From: Novosphingobium terrae | GTDB lineage: Bacteria > Pseudomonadota > Alphaproteobacteria > Sphingomonadales > Sphingomonadaceae | Assembly (NCBI RefSeq): GCF_017163935.1 | Contig: NZ_JABVZR010000002.1 | Location: 62,001 to 126,000, forward strand | Reading direction: 5' to 3' | DNA: 64,000 nt | Shown here: positions 44,100 to 52,982 of the stretch, piece by piece | Layout of the letters: each line of letters opens with the position of its first letter | How positions within the stretch are numbered: the first letter of the stretch is position 1 | Notes under the pieces: model-generated | Seen by the model: the letters and a program-made list of their open reading frames with translations, nothing else | Told to the model about the DNA's origin: nothing | Database searches by the model: none | Program-made: the position numbers and the translations under genes

Positions 44100-44432
44100 C
44101 TATGCCTGCACAAAGGGCGCGCCGCTGGCATAGGCGCGGTCGAGCGTTGTGCGGCGCGGCGGCGCGCCATCGCCAATCAGCACGGTGACCGCGCCGCTCT
44201 TTAGCGTGCCCCCATGGCAGGAGGTATCGCCGATGCGCGCGGCCTCATTGTTGCCGATCTTGACCGTCGGGCAGCCCGCCTCGATCTGCGCCTTGCTGCC
44301 GCAATCGAGCTGATCGCCCTTGCGCGCGGCAGGCTGGCCCATGATCAGCACCGTGGCCTCGCCCGAGACGATGGTGGCATGGCTGGCATGCGGGCAGCTT
44401 TCCTGATCGGTTATGCGCGCGGCGGGCGGCAT
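44100..44432 (-). CDS. PAAR-domain T6SS spike-tip protein
   Basis: About 110 residues with GAAGGAG before the ATG. It is a single PAAR domain: MPPAARITDQESC, the His/Cys-bearing PHASHATIVSGEATVLIMGQ repeat, PAARKGDQLDC and SCHGGTLKSGAVTVLIGD. PAAR proteins cap the VgrG spike and carry cargo. There is no fused toxin. It lies 8 bases before the DUF4123-Rhs-ART gene and 12 bases after the zinc peptidase gene, so it probably mounts one or both on the VgrG. Confidence 0.92.
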   Translation of the reverse strand: MPPAARITDQESCPHASHATIVSGEATVLIMGQPAARKGDQLDCGSKAQIEAGCPTVKIGNNEAARIGDTSCHGGTLKSGAVTVLIGDGAPPRRTTLDRAYASGAPFVQA

Positions 44433-44444
44433 GGCTGCTCCTTC

Positions 44445-45293
44445 TCAGTGGCCATCGCTGGACCAGTGCGGCGGATCGGTGGCCAGCTTGCGCACCCCAT
44501 AGGTGGCGCCGACCCGGTGCAGATCGCCATTGCTGTTGCCCGAGCGCGGCTGATCGATCCACACGCTCTTGCCCGCGGCATCGGTGACCGTGATCGCCTG
44601 ATCCCAACTGATCGTCATATCGATGGCCGTCCCGTCGATATGGTTTGAGGTCAGCGAGGGCTTGAAGCGAATATGGAACAGATTGACCATGGCCTGCGCC
44701 GCCTTGCGCGAGGCGCGGGCATCGCCATGATCCCAATGGATATCGACCTCCTTGTTCTCAGGCACGGCATCGGGCTTGATCTGGCCATGGGCGACCTCCC
44801 AGGCGTAATGCATCAGCCACGCCCGGTTGCGGTTGCGCCGCGTGGAACTGACCCGCACCGAGGCCGAGGCGCGCTTGAGCATGGCCACGAAACTGTCGAC
44901 CTGAACGGAGAAACCGGGCGCCAGATCGCTGATCTTGTCGCTGTTGGGAAAGCGGGCCTGATTGGCGCGAAACCATGCCGCGCCGCTCAGATTGCGCTGC
45001 ACCGCCTGAGCCGCCAACCTTTCGCGCATCAGCGTGGAGGGCGAATTGTCCGACAGGCGGCTGACCATCGCGCTGCCCGGATCGATCCGCCCGCCCGAGG
45101 CTGTGCCCATCACGAAGGACTGATAACGACCGATGGCGGTCATGGTTGGTTCGTCCATCACGCCATCGCTGCGCAGCGCGCCAAGGCCAAGATCGCCCAC
45201 GCGCGTGTTGAGGCCCTGCTGGATGGCGGCCACGTCCTCACGCGCATTCACACCGCCGCGCCCGACTGAGGAAGAGAGTGTGATGCCGGGCAT
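44445..45293 (-). CDS. Peptidoglycan-binding, M15-like zinc peptidase, candidate T6SS effector
   Basis: About 282 residues, no signal peptide. The ATG at 45293 shares a base with the stop of the small upstream ORF (TGATG) and follows GAGGAGGTGGAG. Residues about 10-60 look like a PG_binding_1 domain (DVAAIQQGLN, DGVMDEPTMTAIGRYQ). The C-terminal part has the M15-type zinc pattern: His218 and Asp225 in NHIDGTAIDM, then Asp273 and His276 in DPPHW. M15 enzymes cleave D-Ala or L-Ala/D-Glu bonds in peptidoglycan. Position between clpV and PAAR, and the lack of a secretion signal, suggest delivery by the T6SS. No periplasmic immunity protein is adjacent, which leaves its role open; it could also be a spike-bound cell-wall opener. 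Confidence 0.78.
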   Translation of the reverse strand: MPGITLSSSVGRGGVNAREDVAAIQQGLNTRVGDLGLGALRSDGVMDEPTMTAIGRYQSFVMGTASGGRIDPGSAMVSRLSDNSPSTLMRERLAAQAVQRNLSGAAWFRANQARFPNSDKISDLAPGFSVQVDSFVAMLKRASASVRVSSTRRNRNRAWLMHYAWEVAHGQIKPDAVPENKEVDIHWDHGDARASRKAAQAMVNLFHIRFKPSLTSNHIDGTAIDMTISWDQAITVTDAAGKSVWIDQPRSGNSNGDLHRVGATYGVRKLATDPPHWSSDGH

Positions 45294-45439
45294 CACTCCA
45301 CCTCCTCATCATGGCGGGTAAGCACATCCATCACCCTGGCCTGCCCGCCATAGGCAGACATGGCCCCGCGCAGAGGGTCTGACGCAGACGCACCAGCGCC
45401 ATCCGCAATGCAAGCCAGCAGCGCGGGGGAGAACAGCAT
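45293..45439 (-). CDS. Very small ORF between clpV and the zinc peptidase gene (48 aa)
   Basis: Not recognised. The ATG at 45439 has a strong ribosome binding site (GGAGGGAG) directly upstream, and its stop overlaps the start of the peptidase gene. The product is small and acidic at the end (RHDEEVE) with a short hydrophobic start (LFSPALLACIADG). It may be a real microprotein or a translational coupling leader. The C-terminal codons double as the ribosome binding site of the next gene, which weakens the case for selection on protein sequence. Confidence 0.45.
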   Translation of the reverse strand: MLFSPALLACIADGAGASASDPLRGAMSAYGGQARVMDVLTRHDEEVE

Positions 45440-45502
45440 GCTCCCTCCGAGCTGACGGAGCGAGCCGCTTGAACTTGCCATCCAACTTGCAGGCACGCTG
45501 CC

Positions 45503-48199
45503 TTACTCCACCAGATTCTCAAGCTGGCTCGGCGCCTCAACCGGCGCCGGCTGCACCTGCCTGTCGGTGAAGGCGTAATGGAAGCCGTCCGGCCCCGCCG
45601 AAACCTCGATCCCGGCGACTTCCTCCCCGCGCATCTGGCGCTCCAGCAGCTGGATCGACATTTCGGGCAGCAGCGTGTTGGTCAGGATCGCATCGATCAT
45701 GCGCCCGCCCGAAGCCACCTCATTGCAGCGCGAAACGATCAGATCGACAACCGATGGGGCAAAGGTCAGCGCGATCTTGTGGTTTTCCGCGATGCGCTTC
45801 TCGATACGCTTCAACTGCAGGCGCACGATGCCCGAGAGCATATCAGGGCTCAGCGGATAATAGGGCAACACCAGCAGACGGCCCAGCAGCGCAGGCGGGA
45901 AGGTCTTGAGCAGATCGGGCCGCAGGGCGCCTGCCAGAGCTTCCGGCTCGGGTTTCATCTCCTCGTCCTCCGACAAGGTCATCACCAGATCGGTTCCAAC
46001 ATTGGAGGTCAGCAGGATGATGGTGTTCTTGAAATCGATAAAGCGGCCTTCACTGTCATTCATGAAGCCCTTGTCGAAGACCTGGAAGAACATCTCATGG
46101 ACGTCCGGGTGGGCCTTCTCCACCTCATCGAGCAGCACCACCGAATAGGGGCGGCGGCGTACCGCTTCGGTGAGCACCCCACCCTGCCCGTAACCGACAT
46201 AACCGGCAGGCGCGCCCTTCAGCGTCGAGACGGTATGCGCCTCCTGAAACTCGCTCATGTTGATGACGATCAGCGAGTCATCGCCGGAGAACAGCAGTTC
46301 GGCCAGTGCATGCGCCGTCTCGGTCTTGCCCACGCCCGAGGGTCCGCAGAGCATGAAGACACCCACCGGCTTATTGGGATTGTCCAGCTTGGCCCGGCTG
46401 GTCTGGATGCGCTTGGCAATGGCGTCCATGGCATGATCCTGCCCGACCACCCGCGCCTTGAGCTGATCGGCGATGGTCAGCACGCTCTGGATCTCATCCT
46501 TGACCATGCGGCCCACCGGAATGCCCGTCCAGTCGCCGACCACCGCCGCAATGGCATCCTGATCGACCACGCCAAAGACCATCGGCGTATCGGCCTGCAC
46601 CTCGCGCATCGTCACCAAAGCGGTTTCCAGTGCGGCCTTCAGCGGGACTTCGTCCTGAACCTCCTCCTGCCGTGCCGAGCGCAAAGCATCGCGGGCAGCG
46701 GCCACACCAGCCAGCGCATCCTTTTCCTGCTCCCACTTGGCGGTGACAGTCTCCAGAGCCTCACGGGCGGCGGTGATCTCTTCCTCGATGCGGTCGAGGC
46801 GGTCGTCATTTCGGTAGTGATCCGAAGCCTCGCGCGAGACGACCTCGCGCTCGATCTCCAGCAGTTCGAGGCGGCGGCGGCGGTCCTCCACCGTGGCGGG
46901 TGTGGCATGCTGCGAGACCGCAACACGCGCACAGGCCGTATCGAGCAGGCTCACCGCCTTATCCGGCAACTGCCGCGCGGGAACATAGCGCTGCGACAGC
47001 AGCACCGCCGCCGCAACCGCCTCATCCAGCACAGTAACGCCATGATGCTTCTCCATCATCGGCGCGACCGAACGGATCATGTCGATCGCCTTGCCGGTTT
47101 CGGGCTCGCCCACATCGACGGTCTGGAAGCGGCGGGTGAGCGCCGGGTCTTTCTCGAAATACTGGCGATATTCGGCATAGGTCGTGGCCGCGATGGTGCG
47201 CAGCCGTCCACGCGCCAGAGCCGGCTTGAGCAGATTGGCCGCATCGCCCGTGCCCGCCTGACCGCCCGCGCCGATCAACGTATGCGCCTCATCGATAAAC
47301 AGAATGATCGGCACCGGCGAGCTTTCCACCTCATCGATCACCTGACGCAGGCGCTTCTCGAATTCGCCCTTCACGCCGGCCCCGGCCTGCATCAGCCCGA
47401 TGTCGAGCGAGCGCACCGTCACGCCCTCCAGCGCGGGGGGCACATCGCCATCGGCGACCCGGCGGGCAAAGCCCTCGGCCACCGCCGTCTTGCCCACGCC
47501 CGCCTCGCCGACGAGGATCGGGTTGTTCTGGCGGCGGCGCAGCAGAATATCGACCACCTGGCGGATTTCGGCATCGCGCCCGATGATACGGTCGATCTCT
47601 CCGGCGCGCGCCTTAGCGGTCAGATCGACGGAATATTTCGCCAGAGCCTCGCCACGTCCGGCGGCCACGGCGCCCGGCTCGCCCTCACCCGCCACGGGGG
47701 CCGCAGCGCTGCGCTCACTGGTTTCAGCCGAAGCGGCGATCACCTCGTCAAAGCTGTTGCCCAGCTTGTCGGCGCTGACTTTCCGCCACTCGCCGCTCAG
47801 CGCATAGAGAGCGTTGCGCAAGGTCGGCGTCTTGAGCATGCCGTAGAACAAATGGCCCGAACGCACGCGGCTCACCCCGAATTGCAGCGAGGCATAGAGC
47901 CAGCCCTTCTCGATGGCTTCCTCGATCTGCGGCGCGAAATCGGAAATGGCGCTGGCGCCGCGCGGCAGAGCGTCGAGCGCCGCCACCACATCCTGCGTCA
48001 GCCGCGCATCATCCAGCCCAAAGCTGCTGCGGATCGCGGCGAGATCGTTGCGCGGGTCCTGCAGCAGAATATGCAGCCAGTGGACCAGCTCGACATAGGG
48101 ATTGCCGCGCATCTTGCAGAAGCTGGTCGCGGTCTCGATGGCCTTGAGCGGCACCGGGCCGAGGCGCTCAAACAAAGCGGTGCGACTGATCTCGGACAT
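45503..48199 (-). CDS. clpV: T6SS sheath-recycling ATPase ClpV/TssH
   Basis: About 898 residues. An N-terminal Clp repeat domain (about 1-150) is followed by AAA1 (Walker A GEAGVGKTAVAEG near 231, Walker B IILFIDEAHTLIG), a coiled-coil middle domain (REVVSREASDHYRN region) and AAA2 (Walker A GPSGVGKTETAHA near 618, VLLDEVEKAHPDV). Gene order and length fit the ClpV subgroup rather than ClpB. It disassembles contracted TssB/C sheath in the cytoplasm. The ATG directly abuts the tssG stop. The small ORF starts 64 bases downstream, and the cargo genes follow on the same strand, probably in one transcript. Confidence 0.96.
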   Translation of the reverse strand: MSEISRTALFERLGPVPLKAIETATSFCKMRGNPYVELVHWLHILLQDPRNDLAAIRSSFGLDDARLTQDVVAALDALPRGASAISDFAPQIEEAIEKGWLYASLQFGVSRVRSGHLFYGMLKTPTLRNALYALSGEWRKVSADKLGNSFDEVIAASAETSERSAAAPVAGEGEPGAVAAGRGEALAKYSVDLTAKARAGEIDRIIGRDAEIRQVVDILLRRRQNNPILVGEAGVGKTAVAEGFARRVADGDVPPALEGVTVRSLDIGLMQAGAGVKGEFEKRLRQVIDEVESSPVPIILFIDEAHTLIGAGGQAGTGDAANLLKPALARGRLRTIAATTYAEYRQYFEKDPALTRRFQTVDVGEPETGKAIDMIRSVAPMMEKHHGVTVLDEAVAAAVLLSQRYVPARQLPDKAVSLLDTACARVAVSQHATPATVEDRRRRLELLEIEREVVSREASDHYRNDDRLDRIEEEITAAREALETVTAKWEQEKDALAGVAAARDALRSARQEEVQDEVPLKAALETALVTMREVQADTPMVFGVVDQDAIAAVVGDWTGIPVGRMVKDEIQSVLTIADQLKARVVGQDHAMDAIAKRIQTSRAKLDNPNKPVGVFMLCGPSGVGKTETAHALAELLFSGDDSLIVINMSEFQEAHTVSTLKGAPAGYVGYGQGGVLTEAVRRRPYSVVLLDEVEKAHPDVHEMFFQVFDKGFMNDSEGRFIDFKNTIILLTSNVGTDLVMTLSEDEEMKPEPEALAGALRPDLLKTFPPALLGRLLVLPYYPLSPDMLSGIVRLQLKRIEKRIAENHKIALTFAPSVVDLIVSRCNEVASGGRMIDAILTNTLLPEMSIQLLERQMRGEEVAGIEVSAGPDGFHYAFTDRQVQPAPVEAPSQLENLVE

Positions 48200-49231
48200 T
48201 TACAGTTCCCCCAAGGATGCGTGAGCCGGTTTCATGCGGCGCAGATGCGCGTCGGACCGGATGGTGTCGGATGGTTTCGGGCTGAGCCAACCGGTCCAGC
48301 CCAACCGAGTGCGGCCATCGAGGCGCGCAGGCGGGACTTCGCTTTGTGGAATATCGATGCGGATGTCCCATTCCAGATGGCTGGGCGCAAAGGCATCGAG
48401 CGCTTCGGACGCTATGGTGAAGCGCGGCTGGCCGGGCAGCAGTTTCTCGAACTCGCCAAAGTTGCGCGCGCCGATCACCACGCTGAAACTGTCCGACGCG
48501 GTGCGGATACGGCCGCCCAGCACCACATCCTGCCCCAAAGTGGCGAAGCCCTTGCCGAGGCGGCTGCGGTCTTCCTTCTCGATCTCGCGCCAACGCGGCT
48601 GATATTCGATCACCCGCACCGGCTGGCCGAGCAGATGCCCGAGCGAGTCCTCGATGCCAATCGCGCTGCGCCGCGAGGCGAAGAGCGAGGCATAATGCAC
48701 CCGCGCCCGCGCCGGAAAGGCCGCATGATCCGAAACACCTTCCGTCGCGCCCGACAGGAACGCCAGATAGGCACCAAAGCGGTCATCGGCGGGGCGATCG
48801 GCTTGCACCGCAGGCTGGGAATCCGCCCAAGCGCGGTAGAAAAGCTGAAGCATGCGGTTCGCCAGCACATCCAGCCAGCGACCAAAAGGCCGCTGCTTGG
48901 CATAGCGATGCTCGAAGGCCGCAAATTCGGTGAGATGGACCGGCAGCGGCCCCATCGGCCCGGTCAGCCCCAGCCAATAGCCGTTGATCTGCGCGCGCTG
49001 ATGGCGAAACTCCACCGAATGCAGCGTGGGCGCTGGGAAATGCATCGCCGGGATCTGCGCCAGATCGACGATGCTCTGATCGGGGCGACGCGCCTCACCC
49101 AGACGCGGCAGATCGGGCGCGCGCGCCTCCGCGCCGCGCACCGCCGGGAACATCCCGAAGAGGCGCGCCTTCTCCCTGATCCTTGCGAGGAAGGTCAGAT
49201 GGTGTGGCGGCGACCCATGCGCGGCGGCCAT
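48200..49231 (-). CDS. tssG: T6SS baseplate protein TssG
   Basis: About 343 residues from ATG 49231, which has GAGGGGGAT upstream; a further in-frame start at 49270 exists. Family features include PPHHLTFLARIREKARLFGMFPA near the start and EFRHQRAQINGYWLGLTGPMG with LPVHLTEF. TssG joins TssF, TssE and TssK in the baseplate wedge. It overlaps the end of tssF by 37 bases, as in many imp-type loci, and its stop abuts the clpV start. Confidence 0.94.
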   Translation of the reverse strand: MAAAHGSPPHHLTFLARIREKARLFGMFPAVRGAEARAPDLPRLGEARRPDQSIVDLAQIPAMHFPAPTLHSVEFRHQRAQINGYWLGLTGPMGPLPVHLTEFAAFEHRYAKQRPFGRWLDVLANRMLQLFYRAWADSQPAVQADRPADDRFGAYLAFLSGATEGVSDHAAFPARARVHYASLFASRRSAIGIEDSLGHLLGQPVRVIEYQPRWREIEKEDRSRLGKGFATLGQDVVLGGRIRTASDSFSVVIGARNFGEFEKLLPGQPRFTIASEALDAFAPSHLEWDIRIDIPQSEVPPARLDGRTRLGWTGWLSPKPSDTIRSDAHLRRMKPAHASLGEL

Positions 49232-51051
49232 TGCGCGACATCCCCCTCGTTCGGACTGTGGAAATGGCATTCGGTGAACGCGTTGATGCTGGCGAATTCG
49301 GCCAGAAAGCGCTCCAGAACGGCGGTGAAGAGGAACATGCCGCTCTTGTCGAAAGCGGCGTCGTCCAGCTTGATGCGGATGCGGTGGCCGCGCGCCAGCG
49401 CCATGCGGTCGAGCCCCGGCACGCGGCGCATCACCTTGGTGGAACGGATCGCCAGCACGCCGTCGATCTGGCGGCGCAAGGCGGCCTCATCCTGCTGACC
49501 ATAAAGCGCCAGATGGTCGCGCAGAGCCGAAGGATCGTCATGATCCTCGGCGGCCAGCGTGGCATAATTGGGAGTAAGGTGGGCGATCACCCGCCATGCC
49601 GCATCGCCCAACCCCAGCGGCGGGCGCGGGCGCGTGGGCGCGCGCAGCACGGTGACCGCGCGCGCAGGAACGCCCGAAACGGTGAAATGCTGATCGCCGC
49701 GAAACGACAGCAACTCAGGCAATTCGCGGTTGGTGACCAGCGCGCGCACCGCCAGCTCATGCACATCATCCAGCCGCGTGGCGTCACCTGGCGAGGTCAG
49801 GCTGAGCCACGTATCCGTGCCGACATATTCGCTGCGGCGGCGCAAACGCCTTTCGCGCGTCGACAGGCGGCGGGGGCGCAGCTGCGTGGAATAGAACAAG
49901 GCCTCGCGCCAGTCATAGAGCAGCGCACCGAAAGCATAGAGCGGCGCCACCGTCTTGGGATCGAGATTGTCCCGCGCATAGGCCTTCACGTCGAGCAGGC
50001 GGAAGACCTCGAAATCATTGCGCTTGGTGCGATCCGGGATGACATGGAATTCATGCTCATGCGGGCGGACCTGCACGCGGTCGAGCTGCTTTTCGAAGAG
50101 GTTGATCGCGGGGGTGGCGAAAAGCTTGAAGTTGGTCTTGTCCACCGCGCGGGCCAGCGTGGGCGAGGCGCGCGAAAACAGCAGCACCACATCGCACATC
50201 TGCGGCGATGCTTTAAAGGCGCGATCCAGCCCCTTCAGTCGCGCGAACAAAAACCGCTCCGGGCAGGCGAAATATTCCGACAGCAGGCGATAACCACGGA
50301 AGGAGCGTTGCTCTGCAGGAAGCAGAGCCTCGTCGTCCTCAAAGCCGACCTGCTCTGGCAGCGGCAGCGCCATCCAGGGCGCATTGGCCGGGGCATCGGC
50401 AGAACGGGCCAGCACACCCAAAGTCTCGCCAATGATCTGGCGATAGAGTTCGTTGGGCACGGCCTCTGCGCCATGCAGGTGAAGCGGCAGATCCTTCACC
50501 TTGATCTGCGGCAGATCGGCGCCCGGCGTGGCGGCAAAGCGCAGACGCAGGCCCGCCTCGGCGCGGATTTCGCCCGAACCGGCATAGGAGGCGACCGCCG
50601 CGCGGGTGGAGAGATATTCCGCCTCGACAATCGCCAGCGGCCACATGGTGACATCATGGCCGGTGCGGAAGATCACCGGGGCATTGTCCTGCGTGTTGGC
50701 CACCAGCTGGGTGCCACGCGGCACATGATGGCCCGCCAGCAGGTTTTGTTCGCCCTGCTTGGGTTCGAAACCGGCGATGCAGATCGAGGGCATCGGCGCC
50801 AGATAATGCGGCTGGATCGCATGCAGCAGATGCGAGGTGAACTCGGGATATTGATCCGCCATCTTGAGCTGCACGCGCGCGCCCAGAAAGGCCACGCCCT
50901 CCAGCAGCCGCTCGACATAGGGGTCGGGATCGGTCGGCGTCTTGAGGCCAAGGCGGCCCGCGACGGTCTCATGCTCCTCGCCGAATTCGCGCGCGGCTTC
51001 GCGCAGATAGGCGAGTTCATCGTTGTAATGGCGCAGCAGGCGCGGGTCCAT
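49195..51051 (-). CDS. tssF: T6SS baseplate protein TssF
   Basis: About 618 residues, the family's usual length. It begins MDPRLLRHYNDELAYLREAAREFGEEH, the hallmark of TssF/VasA/ImpG, followed by PDPYVERLLEGVAFLGARVQLK. GGAGTAGG lies ahead of the ATG. It builds the trimeric baseplate wedges with TssG. The gene is 5 bases after tssE and overlaps tssG. Confidence 0.96.
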   Translation of the reverse strand: MDPRLLRHYNDELAYLREAAREFGEEHETVAGRLGLKTPTDPDPYVERLLEGVAFLGARVQLKMADQYPEFTSHLLHAIQPHYLAPMPSICIAGFEPKQGEQNLLAGHHVPRGTQLVANTQDNAPVIFRTGHDVTMWPLAIVEAEYLSTRAAVASYAGSGEIRAEAGLRLRFAATPGADLPQIKVKDLPLHLHGAEAVPNELYRQIIGETLGVLARSADAPANAPWMALPLPEQVGFEDDEALLPAEQRSFRGYRLLSEYFACPERFLFARLKGLDRAFKASPQMCDVVLLFSRASPTLARAVDKTNFKLFATPAINLFEKQLDRVQVRPHEHEFHVIPDRTKRNDFEVFRLLDVKAYARDNLDPKTVAPLYAFGALLYDWREALFYSTQLRPRRLSTRERRLRRRSEYVGTDTWLSLTSPGDATRLDDVHELAVRALVTNRELPELLSFRGDQHFTVSGVPARAVTVLRAPTRPRPPLGLGDAAWRVIAHLTPNYATLAAEDHDDPSALRDHLALYGQQDEAALRRQIDGVLAIRSTKVMRRVPGLDRMALARGHRIRIKLDDAAFDKSGMFLFTAVLERFLAEFASINAFTECHFHSPNEGDVAQWPPRMGRRHTI

Positions 51052-51056
51052 GGCGC

Positions 51057-51590
51057 CTACTCCCGCACGTCGACGGCGACGGTTTCCGGGTCCACCTCGG
51101 TCCGAAATTTGACCGGCATGGCTTGCGCGGCAGCCGTGATATCCGCGCGGATCACAAAAGTGACGGTGTTGGGCTTGTCATGGCTTTCGGCAGGCTCGAC
51201 GCTGAGCGAATCCTCGCCCAGACGCGGCTCATACTGACGGATCGCCTTGCGGATTTCGCGCGCGCGATTGAGGACCGCTCGCCGTGTCAGCGGCTTGCCC
51301 GCCAGATCGCTGAGGCCGTAATTCAGCACCGAACTTTGCACATGCGGATAGGGCTCCAGATCATGGAGCGCCTCCAGATTGGTGGTGTTGAGCAGCCATG
51401 CCAGCTCGCGCCGGATCGTGCTGCGCAGCGCGGCCTCATTGAAGCGATCAAGCCGGGGCACAGTGTAATGCCGGAATTTCTCGCGCGAGACATCAGGCGT
51501 ATCCGAATGGATGTCCTTCAGGCCGGAAATATCGATGTCCGCCACCAGCTTGTCGAAAAGCGTGGGCGTGAGACGGTGACTGACGGCCAT
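51057..51590 (-). CDS. tssE: T6SS baseplate protein TssE (gp25-like)
   Basis: About 177 residues from ATG 51590; a TTG two codons earlier is possible. It has the gp25/lysozyme-like baseplate fold: LFDKLVADI at the start, RSTIRRELAWLLNTTNLEA in the middle (related to the EPR-type motif of gp25), SVLNYGLSDLAG, and the conserved RAREIRKAIRQYEPRL. It initiates sheath assembly at the baseplate. It starts 2 bases after the tagJ stop and ends 5 bases before tssF. Confidence 0.94.
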   Translation of the reverse strand: MAVSHRLTPTLFDKLVADIDISGLKDIHSDTPDVSREKFRHYTVPRLDRFNEAALRSTIRRELAWLLNTTNLEALHDLEPYPHVQSSVLNYGLSDLAGKPLTRRAVLNRAREIRKAIRQYEPRLGEDSLSVEPAESHDKPNTVTFVIRADITAAAQAMPVKFRTEVDPETVAVDVRE

Positions 51591-51592
51591 GA

Positions 51593-52378
51593 TCAATCGA
51601 AGTGCAGAGCGCGCAGGCTCAACAGCCCGCGATCGTCGCCATCCGACAGCGTCCAGAGCCGCTGGCCGGAGGCAAGATCGCCAAAGTCATGGACCCGCCA
51701 CCGGGTTTCGCGGGCAAGACGCTCGCCATTGTCCTGCGCGGCTTCGCTGCCCGGATAGCGCGCAGGCAGGAAGCCCGCCACCGATTGCCCGGATTTGAAA
51801 GCGATCTGCACCGGATACCAAACAAGGTCACGCAAATCGCGCGGGCCTTCGCTGGTAATGCTGGCAACCTGATCGAAAGGCTGCAAACCATAGCGCCCAC
51901 CAATGATGGCTTCGAAAGCGGGGCCGAAACGCGCATCGGCGTCAGCGATCCACTCGAAAGCCTCATCATTGAAGCGGCCCGGCGTATCTGGCGCGGCATC
52001 GAAGGCCGCATCGCGCGCGGCAATCGCCCCATCCGTGCGGCCGTTGGTCAGGTGATGCAGCGCATCGACCACACCTTCGCACCAGTCGGATGCCACATGC
52101 TGGCGCGCCCTTTGGCGCCCGGCAAACACCTCGCCGCGTTCCAGCTCGGCATCGATCGCCTGACCATAGGCCGTGGCCAGCATCTGCGCCTCACCCGAAA
52201 GCTGGGCGAGAGCCTGCAATTGCTTGCGAGCCTTGTCCCACTCGCCAGCCACGGCGAGCAGCTGGAACAGGAACATGCGCGCCGCCTGATCGGCGGGCTG
52301 CGCCCGGACGGTACCGACCAATGCGGCACGCGCACCTTCGATATCGCCCGAACGCAGCAGAGTATCGGCATCCGCCAT
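51593..52378 (-). CDS. tagJ: T6SS accessory protein TagJ (ImpE family)
   Basis: About 261 residues from ATG 52378 (MADADTLLRSGD). The N-terminal half is helical and TPR-like (AARMFLFQLLAVAGEWDKARKQL); the C-terminal half has LARETRWRVHDFGDLASGQRLW and is typical of ImpE. TagJ binds sheath protein and ClpV and is limited to some T6SS types, including P. aeruginosa H1. It starts 8 bases after hcp and ends 2 bases before tssE. The ribosome binding site is weak, so it may rely on coupling. Confidence 0.92.
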   Translation of the reverse strand: MADADTLLRSGDIEGARAALVGTVRAQPADQAARMFLFQLLAVAGEWDKARKQLQALAQLSGEAQMLATAYGQAIDAELERGEVFAGRQRARQHVASDWCEGVVDALHHLTNGRTDGAIAARDAAFDAAPDTPGRFNDEAFEWIADADARFGPAFEAIIGGRYGLQPFDQVASITSEGPRDLRDLVWYPVQIAFKSGQSVAGFLPARYPGSEAAQDNGERLARETRWRVHDFGDLASGQRLWTLSDGDDRGLLSLRALHFD

Positions 52379-52386
52379 GGTTCGGA

Positions 52387-52881
52387 TCAGCTGGCGACGT
52401 TCTGACGAATGTCGTAGCTGGCGGTGATGATGCCGCCATCCTTGCCGCCCGTGCGGTTCTGCGGCTGATAATCGAAGGTCACCTTGGCAGTGTTGAACAC
52501 GATCGATTCCATGATGGCATCGCCGTGGGCAGCACCCTGATTGTCCACCGAAGACACGATGACGTCTTCCAGCGTGATCTTGTAATAGACCAGCGGATTG
52601 GTGCCGTCGCCAGCCTTCTGCGAGTAGATGATGATCTGCGGAATATGACGACCCGAGGCACAAGCACTGAACAGTTTGGGCGAAGACTTGTCGACTTCCT
52701 TGGTGATCGAGATATCGCGGATTTCGGCCTTGCCCGAACCACCGCCGGCACCGCCAGTGTGGAAGGAACCATGCTGGGCCGCACCGAAGTTGAAGGAAAT
52801 GATATCGATTTCCTTCTCGTGGCCCTTCTTCTGACTTTCACCGTCGATCCCGTCAATCTTCAGGAACAGATCAACTGCCAT
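52387..52881 (-). CDS. hcp: T6SS tube protein Hcp
   Basis: About 164 residues starting MAVDLFLKIDGIDGESQKKGHEKEID, a textbook Hcp start, with AGGGG ahead of the ATG. SFNFGAAQHGSFHTGGAGGGSGKAEIRDISITKEVDKSSP and IIIYSQKAGDG are family signatures. Hexameric rings stack into the inner tube and are exported. No C-terminal extension is present, so it carries cargo only by binding. A 101-base gap separates it from tssC, more than between other genes here, which could hold an extra promoter or processing site for high Hcp expression. Confidence 0.97.
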   Translation of the reverse strand: MAVDLFLKIDGIDGESQKKGHEKEIDIISFNFGAAQHGSFHTGGAGGGSGKAEIRDISITKEVDKSSPKLFSACASGRHIPQIIIYSQKAGDGTNPLVYYKITLEDVIVSSVDNQGAAHGDAIMESIVFNTAKVTFDYQPQNRTGGKDGGIITASYDIRQNVAS

Positions 52882-52982
52882 TAGAAATCCCCTACAAGTA
52901 ATGAGTAACAACCGCGAACCTAAATTCGGATTGTTGCAATAGACTGAAATCTTATAACTGAAAAATCAGCTCATCCCGAAAA

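Noticed and set aside
45578..49498. A plus-strand open frame of about 1306 codons antisense to clpV and tssG
   Set aside because: It is rich in His, Arg and Gln with no domain sense, and it mirrors codon positions of the true minus-strand genes. Long antisense frames are expected in GC-rich DNA.
52912..52982. A separate promoter or small gene between tssC and hcp
   Set aside because: The gap lacks an open frame and no clear promoter pair was seen; noted only as a larger than usual gap.
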